Of a stretch of 64,000 nt of DNA, positions 58,079-64,000 are shown in pieces. Where the stretch lies: assembly GCA_021464415.1 (NCBI GenBank), contig CM038465.1, positions 17,329,839 through 17,393,838 on the forward strand. The letters are read 5' to 3'. Source of the DNA: Lonicera japonica (taxonomy: Eukaryota > Streptophyta > Magnoliopsida > Dipsacales > Caprifoliaceae). The position numbers and the translations under genes are program-made. The notes below the pieces were generated by a model. The model did no database searches and had not been told where the DNA came from. It was given only the letters and a program-made list of their open reading frames with translations. The first letter of the stretch is position 1, and the number at the start of each line of letters is the position of its first letter.

Positions 58079-61000
58079 GTGAAATAATATTTTGTAGTGA
58101 GTAATTTTTTCTCTTGATTTGATTTGGATGAGTGTGAGTTAATAGAGTGAGTTGTGTGTGTATCCAGTGTGAGAGATTTCTGAGTTGATTTGATATTTTG
58201 TTGTTTGTATAGAACCAATCCATTGACCTAAAACTCCTATATACCATTAGTGACCTTTTGATTGGTAGACCTTGTAGGAGTTGGTATGTTGGAAAAAAGC
58301 CTCCCACATATTTAAAGGATTACAGTATAGGTGTCAAGTCTCACTCACAGAGACACATTAAGGGAGGTTGCCCCAAGAGGATTCGAGCACTTGACTACCA
58401 GTTCCGAGGTAGGAGCACATAAACTAGGCTATCTCTTAGTGTTGACTATTGAATGCGCTAATATATCAGTGGCATTGTTAGAGGCTAAATACTTGCTAAT
58501 CAAATCAATCACCCCCCCCCCCCTAACAACACCGAGACGGCTTAAAAAATTTGTAGAAAAGAAAATCTGAGGAGTTTCAGGGCGAACATTTTTGGATAAC
58601 GAAACCCCAAATCGGGGAAAGGGGCGCTGGGTCATTTATCTGTTATCAATAAACTTAGATCAACGGCGTAAACTTAATATATAATAGTGACAAAAGATAA
58701 CAGTAATACAATGGTTTGATGGGGGACCTATCTCATGGCAACTCAAACTTGGTGTGTCCAATGGGAAATATAACTACTTTCTTTGGCCTGTTTCTCGCTG
58801 CTTATTGGCATATTGTGATATACATAGGTGTTTGGTGCTGGCTGTGACATGATGATTAGCTTTTGAAGTGCAGTAGTTGGTTAAACATTGAATTTAAGTA
58901 AATTTCGTGTGGGCAACAAAGTCAACCCCAGAAATTCATCTAATCAATCAATTGGAGTCCCCCGTTTTGGCACCCTTATAGATCTCTCATCGCTGAGTCT
59001 GTAAATGGTCTCCTTACTGTTTTCAATTGGACATGAGCCTGAGTTAACGCCAACATTTAAAGATCTGGTAACTGCTACTGTATTGTTTTCTTTTTCTCAG
59101 AAAGTCTTTTTTCCCATAAATCTCAGCAGTGGTGGGGTGGGTGGTGGGAACGTGGGCTAAGAAGAGTGTGGGAGTGAGGGAGTTTGGGTCAAGGTTAAAT
59201 TTTATGATGAATTCCTTAGACAGACTAGGTGGACATTTTAGTCCTAAAAAGTGCTGGGTGTTAGTCTATGAACTATGATTCTATAAAATACAAGACCCCA
59301 ATTGAGTGAAAGGTTGACAACATCCAAAAAGTGGGGGCTAAGCCAAATAATTATGACAGAAAGATGGGGTATTTCTATATTATCATCAAGAGTAGGAAGC
59401 AAAGTCAAAAATCCCAACAAAAGAGTTGTTTTCCCAAATAACTAGCATTGATCCATGAGGAATCCTAGAGTAATGAGGAGAGATCTTTGGAGATGAGAAA
59501 AAAAATATTAAGATATGCATGCTACTCCACAAAAAGGGTTATGCTTCTCAAAACCTGCTGGAAAGCACTAGGGCCAGCAAGTGGAGCAGAAAAATGAAAA
59601 AGTTCTTCCACATCAATTTCTACAATGTTTAGTAGTTGCACAATAAGAAATTAATACTTCATCAAGAAATACGAGATTGCAAGAAAGACAATTCAATGGA
59701 AAGGAGGACCAGAAACCAATGCTAACAATATGCACTTTAAGGGAAGTGCAGAATGTACCTTTGAAAATTCCAAGTAGAAGAATGGCTACAAAGTTGAATA
59801 TAGCGCCATATCCGTATAAAAACAAGTTCTGCAAATCAAATGATATTGAAATTTAATTAGTCAATATAACGCAGATTGACCACAGTTATACATTGGGTCA
59901 TGCATCAATTTATGTTAAAAAGAGAGGGAGAGAGAAAAAAACAAGAATAGGCATTAGAAGATACAAAAGTAGACAACTCAAAAAAACAATGGTTTACTAA
60001 TTATTTATCTCCTTTATAAAGCTGGAAAAAGATAAATCTTGAATATGTCGATGAGACTTCATAAAAGCAATTAATAACGAATGATATTCAAATCACCTGA
60101 AGGTAAATGCTTGTCTCGTATTGGCTCTTCAGTGCATATTCATTGTAGACTGACGCCAAAGACGGAATAGTCACCTATATATTGAACTCTTAAAGTAAGT
60201 GCCCAATTGCCCATCATACATTAATATAGATACAGATCTAGTTTAAGAACCAAAAATGATGATATTATCCAACCAGTCAGCGTGTACATGCAGAATTTGT
60301 CATGCTATATACAAAAACATCAATACTTGGTACTTACAAAGATCAATGTATATACATATGCACCCGTTGCAACTGGAAGGCCCAAAGCAGTAGTACCCTC
60401 GGGTAGGGAACGCAATTGGTTTATGCTAATCCCAATGAGCAACAGAGCAAGAGCCTCCCACTGGAAGAAGACAAGGAATCAGTTGCACAAGATAATCATC
60501 ACATTGTTTTGCAGGGAAATGTTCCTATCCAATCAGTTTAAAGATTCTTTCTACCTGCACTTAATAGCTAAATATGTTAAAACAAGACCACTTAAAATTT
60601 ACAACTGACCTGAATTATTGAAAACCGGCGTTTCATTACTATCTTTAACAAGACAGCAATTACCAAAACCTGCAGTATCACAGTCCATGGTGAAACAACA
60701 AGAATTGAATCCAAATACTCACGACTAGGAACGTATGTGCATATTAGAAGAAACATGAACCAGAATTTATACAGAGTAAGAATATGAACAGGAAAGTAAT
60801 TACATGCACATACTGGGTATAACCGTGCCTAATTTGACATTTATAGAGAATCACCCATGTTCATAGTATGTGTGTGTGCTAGCCATCCCAAAACATGCTC
60901 CTGTTGAACTGCGTTAGTGCAACACTATTAATGTTGAAGTAACAATTCTATCACCTCAGATAGTGGCATAGGCATGGATAATTTGCTAGCGTATATGTGT

Positions 61001-61755
61001 GTGCATGTGTTTATGCTTTATAGACATTACTTAATTGCTGAAACAACAAGAGACATATATGATAAAACAAAGTCATCTGAAATAATTGAATGGAGGCAGC
61101 CAGGTAACTAAATTAGCAGCACGGTTCCGATATCACTAGCAAGTCTGTTCACAAAGATTTTCTTCCTTTATATGGAGATGTACTTCCCTTTTTTCCCTAT
61201 TTTGTATTGGGAGAACTCCATGGGAAATGGACTTTTTTATTATGAAGGATAAAAGTTACAAGTCATGAGGGAACAAAGTGAATCGAAGTGCCCACTGTTG
61301 ATTACAAGTGTTGAAAAATAGCTAATCTAATGAAGCCATGAGCATCGCAAGACTGAATTTAGATAATTTGACTTTTTTCATGCTGTCTTTTTAAATAATT
61401 AAAAAAACGCGTATTCACCAAATGGATCAGTAAAAGCAGTTAGTAATGGAAGATTACTCTCCTCTCCACTAACTGGCAGTTTCCAGAAAGGTAACCGTAA
61501 AGATATTAGCACAGGACTGAAAAACTATTATACGATTAGACAATCAAATTAATTCTGGATTAGTACCCTTGACGATGCCATACATACAAAAACATGGAGA
61601 CAAAAAGCCCGATTAGAACCACCAACAAGTGGTTTAGTTGAATGGAATCCAAAAGCCAAAAGAAGCACGCTATCATCAATACATTATGAAGAGTACGACC
61701 AACATTTTACCTTTAGATTGCTCAGCATCTTCACCGTTGCCGGATTGAAGTACAG
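53902..61755 (-). CDS. Nucleotide-sugar transporter (CMP-sialic acid/UDP-galactose type), C-terminal ten exons
   Basis: Exons in transcript order: 61,755-61,711; 60,669-60,610; 60,460-60,338; 60,174-60,097; 59,828-59,759; 55,071-54,964; 54,770-54,637; 54,550-54,471; 54,164-54,116; 53,952-53,902. Splice sites are GT/AG and the frame holds throughout: 798 nt, 265 residues and a stop. Motifs: [91 protein letters not shown] and the tail DERKPLLPI. These match the plant family that includes Arabidopsis At5g65000, which are multi-pass Golgi/ER membrane proteins of the NST/TPT superfamily; plants lack clear sialic acid, so the true substrate is open. The N-terminal part, about 110 residues in relatives, is not found between 61,756 and 64,000, so it is likely beyond the right edge or lost. 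Intron 55,072-59,758 is 4.7 kb and full of transposons. Confidence 0.93.
55127..55290 (-). mobile_element. SINE with a 12-bp target duplication, in a transporter intron
   Basis: AATCTGGCTATG is repeated on both sides (55,115-55,126 and 55,291-55,302). On the minus strand the body starts near CACCTGGGGTACTTCCCAAG (A-box part GTGGTAAGGGG), carries the B box GAGTTCGAACCC, and ends in a run of about 20 A (plus-strand T run 55,130-55,149). Length 164 bp. A pol III promoter, a poly-A tail and a matching target duplication are diagnostic. Confidence 0.92.
55668..56287 (-). mobile_element. Non-autonomous Helitron, in a transporter intron
   Basis: On the minus strand it starts TCTATACTATATATAAAAGT after A and ends GCAACGCATGTGCACAAAAA then CTAG before T. 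This is insertion between A and T, with a TC start, a CTRR end and a GTGCA..TGCAC hairpin about 6 bp before the end. 620 bp, no coding, no TIRs or duplication. The 5' end recurs at 49,190-49,290. Confidence 0.85.
58019..58075 (+). repeat. Purine tract with (GA)n
   Basis: GGGGGGAGGGAGAGAG followed by about twelve GA units, inside the same large intron. Confidence 0.9.
58325..58450 (-). mobile_element. Possible SINE in a transporter intron
   Basis: On the minus strand GATAGCCTAGTTTATGTG resembles an A box and GTGCTCGAATCCTC a B box, about 40 bp apart. TAGCCTAGTT is shared with the SINE at 61,998. No target duplication was found. Confidence 0.4.
58511..58523 (+). repeat. Poly-C run
   Basis: About 13 consecutive C in otherwise AT-rich intron DNA; the count may be affected by sequencing error. 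Confidence 0.9.
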
Positions 61756-61985
61756 CTGCACAGAAAGCTCTTATAATTAAGTACTTAAGTTCACAAAAAC
61801 ATTTGGAGACCAATATGAAATTGAGCTCACTTCACAATGGGGTCAACGGATTTTACTGTATGAAAAAGAATCAGAGCCATGGATGGTATAATGGACAACC
61901 AACATGGCAATGATTTCATAGTTACAGATGTAACATGGGAATCTTGCCAGTTGCCTGATAAATTCAAATATAAGAAATGTAACTT
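61756..61985. other. Sequence upstream of the first visible transporter exon
   Basis: Expected to be intron if the 5' exons lie further right. I searched for the usual preceding exon (a segment like NNYLKFTMQ in relatives) on the minus strand and did not find it. Confidence 0.4.
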
Positions 61986-61997
61986 TTGTGAGATATT

Positions 61998-62156
61998 GAG
62001 CAAGTGGGCTAGCCTAGTTGGGAGAGGCACCCAGTTTAACCTAAGAGAGATCCAAGGTTCGAGCCGCACATTTATTTTTATTTTTTTTTGTTGGGGGGGT
62101 TGGGGGGGAGTTAAAAGGGAAGGAGTTCCCTTTATATATATATAAATAAAAAGAAC
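61998..62156 (+). mobile_element. SINE with a 12-bp target duplication
   Basis: TTGTGAGATATT is repeated on both sides (61,986-61,997 and 62,157-62,168). The body begins GAGCAAGTGGGCTAGCC (A box GCTAGCCTAGTTGG), carries GGTTCGAGCC as B box, then a T-rich stretch, a G-rich run and a (TA)-rich tail. 159 bp. Two G runs of seven to eight at 62,092-62,108 make a small G-rich patch. Confidence 0.9.
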
Positions 62157-62168
62157 TTGTGAGATATT

Positions 62169-63310
62169 TCATATTAGATCCTGTTAACTCATGTAGATTA
62201 GTTACTCAAAGATGGATAAAATTAGACAGACGAGATATGGCTTTTCACCTTCAGGTTCAGGTATGTTATTATACATGTGAAGGAAACTAATCTTTTTTAG
62301 GGCCCCATTTGGTTGGAGTTTTTGAAGTTTCAGACTTTCAGGTATGTTATTATACGTGCTCCTTGCCACTTGGTCTCTAGAAGCTCCACCGCCGACACAA
62401 TCGCTTCGCTCGCAGCAAATTTTCTTCGTTCATCTCATCTATGTCGTGTCTTTTCTTTATTATTTCCTCTAACCTATCTTCCTTGGATCTTCTCTTTGTT
62501 TTAAACTATGGTAGTAGGGTTCAATACCAAAAATATAGCTCTATATCAAAGACATGTACTTGAAATTATTGTGTTATATGTATACAATGTTTTGCGGAAT
62601 GTAAAGAAGTTGGGGTTGTTCCTGGGATGGCGCTGCCCCTCTTTGATTATTTTGACATTCACAGTAAGAAGTCATATACTGTTGGTTTACCAAAAGATAT
62701 TTGATTTTTCCAATTTACCAAAAGTCCAAAAGAAACTTGGTGTTGCCTCAACTGATCAAAGAAGAAGGATATTTTGAATTGCAACATTTGACTAGGTTTC
62801 CATCTTCCTTGGTTCCATGGTCTAATAATTATCTTAAATAAACCTTACTAGCTAGTCATGTTAGTTACAAATTAACCCCTTCCACTGTATATAATATAGG
62901 TGGTATTCTAAAAATTAGTTCTGAAAAATGACTGCCTGGTGCCTATCCCCCTACGTATTCTATGGAAGCCTTAGGTCCGTGTGGCGCCTTTTAGAACATC
63001 GCATTTTTTTCTCTCCACTAGCTTGTTAAACAAGATATGGCAATTTATTCTTCAGATTGTAATTCACTTAAAGATGAAGTTGACCCAAATTTCTATGATC
63101 CAATTGGTGAAACCATCACTTATGTTGATACATGCAAGGAATGAATAATTCTTGTGCCAACTTAGATAAAATGTACAATGAGTGGATGACATCTAGGATT
63201 AGCTAATTATCTTGAACAAGGGTGTTTTAATCATGTTTCAGGATGCTTTTGTGTTGTTTAGTCTCTTACATTTAATTTTGTGGATTGTCTACATCAACTA
63301 CCCATTGGTG
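62169..63310. other. Intergenic or intron DNA, no gene proven
   Basis: AGGGCCCCATTTGGTTGGAG at 62,299-62,318 looks like one end of a MITE, but no partner was found. The open frame at 62,508-62,777 (89 codons, plus) has no recognised family. 63,040-63,140 could be a decayed exon just before the Myb/SANT-like region. Confidence 0.4.
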
Positions 63311-63314
63311 GTTA

Positions 63315-64000
63315 CTGGAAAATGGACTGCTCATTTAGGAATGGATACTCACAAGAACTTAAAACGATGCTAGAACAAAAATTATCTGGCTGTGGTCTGT
63401 AGGCCATTCCGAACGTTGAGTGCATTAAGACTGAAAAAATAAATGCAACTTGCTGAGATGGTGAACCATGGCAGTGGTCTAGCATGGGATTATCTCATGT
63501 GCCAAGTGAAGGTGGATTTGGACATCTTCAAGACCTGGGTGCCAAGTAAATACACTAACTTCAACAGCTCCATTGGTAACTTACCTTTTTTGTCTTAACA
63601 CAATAACACTTTTAACCTTCTATGCAGTCTAACGAGGATGCAAAAGGGTTTACTACAATTCCTTGATTGAGATATATGGCATAAGGATCTAGCAAATGGT
63701 GATGTATCTGTAGACCCTCAAGGAGAGGAAGATATGATTCGTGCAAATATCTAGAGCACCCCACCCCTTTCATCAAATCGAACCACAGGTCCCAAATAGC
63801 TCCAAGACTACAATGGGCACGACGCAAGTCTAAAGAAACATGACATGCTCTTTTACAAAAAATTGTTGGGTGTACAAATGCTTATTTGGATAAGTTGATA
63901 AATAGGCTTTAGTGCTTTACATAAATCATGAGATTAAGCTTGGGAAAAAGGTAGTTGAAAAGTTAAGTAATATGGATGGCTTGGATGAGGAAGATGTCAT
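63315..64000 (+). pseudogene. Decayed Myb/SANT-like domain protein, running off the right edge
   Basis: Across three frames the plus strand reads TGKWTAHL, RNGYSQELKTMLEQKLSGCG, SGLAWDYL-like and VDLDIFKTWVPSK pieces, then NAKGFYYNSLIEIYGIRI, GDVSVDPQGEEDMIRANI and finally KLSNMDGLDEEDV at the edge. This order fits plant Myb/SANT-like DNA-binding proteins of the L10-interacting MYB/PF12776 kind (an N-terminal KWT, a mid NGY..LE..L..KLPGCG, a later WVKSHP.AKG..YY). Stops and frame changes show it is broken. Some such genes belong to PIF/Harbinger elements, others are host genes. Confidence 0.6.

Noticed and set aside
60282..60608. 108-codon plus-strand frame
   Set aside because: Antisense shadow of transporter exons at 60,338-60,460.
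23735..62110. tRNA genes suggested by A- and B-box-like motifs
   Set aside because: None folds into a cloverleaf by eye; tails and target duplications show the best two are SINEs.

Overview
This window looks like nuclear DNA from a flowering plant, most likely a eudicot. It is AT-rich, and the two host genes I can prove are split into short exons with GT/AG introns. Nearly everything else is plant transposon sequence: Ty1/copia, Ty3/gypsy of the Tat/Ogre type, hAT, MULE, Stowaway, Harbinger-like MITEs, Helitrons and tRNA-derived SINEs. The species cannot be told from the sequence. I see no bacterial, organellar, rRNA, tRNA-gene or CRISPR content.

Layout. 1-18,240 is nested LTR-retrotransposon debris. 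A decayed minus-strand copia element (its 5' LTR starts at 4651, and its gag-protease-integrase remnants run off the left edge) sits inside the 5' LTR of a decayed plus-strand Tat/Ogre-type gypsy element. That element's 3' LTR is at about 12,614-14,276. Another gypsy 3' LTR (8196-10,755) and two tandem-repeat blocks lie between the two LTRs. 18,241-28,500 is intergenic, with a long-TIR MULE-like element (19,494-20,419), a truncated copia 3' end (21,861-22,478), MITEs, a short Helitron and a palindromic MULE-type element (27,515-28,177). 28,509-38,598 (minus) is a complete six-exon glutathione peroxidase gene. Its fourth intron carries an intact copia element (30,675-35,792) with two apparently identical 155-bp LTRs and a 5-bp target duplication; smaller elements occupy its other introns. 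38,600-53,900 is gene-poor and holds MITEs, a 1.56-kb hAT element, a second copy of the palindromic MULE-type element and another long-TIR element. 53,902-61,755 (minus) is the 3' part, ten exons, of a CMP-sialic acid/UDP-galactose-type nucleotide-sugar transporter gene whose 5' exons I cannot find in the window. 61,756-64,000 has a SINE and a decayed Myb/SANT-like coding sequence running off the right edge.

How the genes work together. There is no operon or pathway linking the two host genes. One is a thiol peroxidase with an N-terminal membrane anchor; the other is a Golgi/ER-type membrane transporter. The biology of the window is mainly transposon-gene interaction: several introns were built up by insertions, and target-site duplications could be read directly for at least nine elements. 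I did not find a convincing new biological system. The most unusual items are the pair of palindromic MULE-type elements, the sense-oriented young copia in the peroxidase intron, and the hAT element that may carry captured host sequence.
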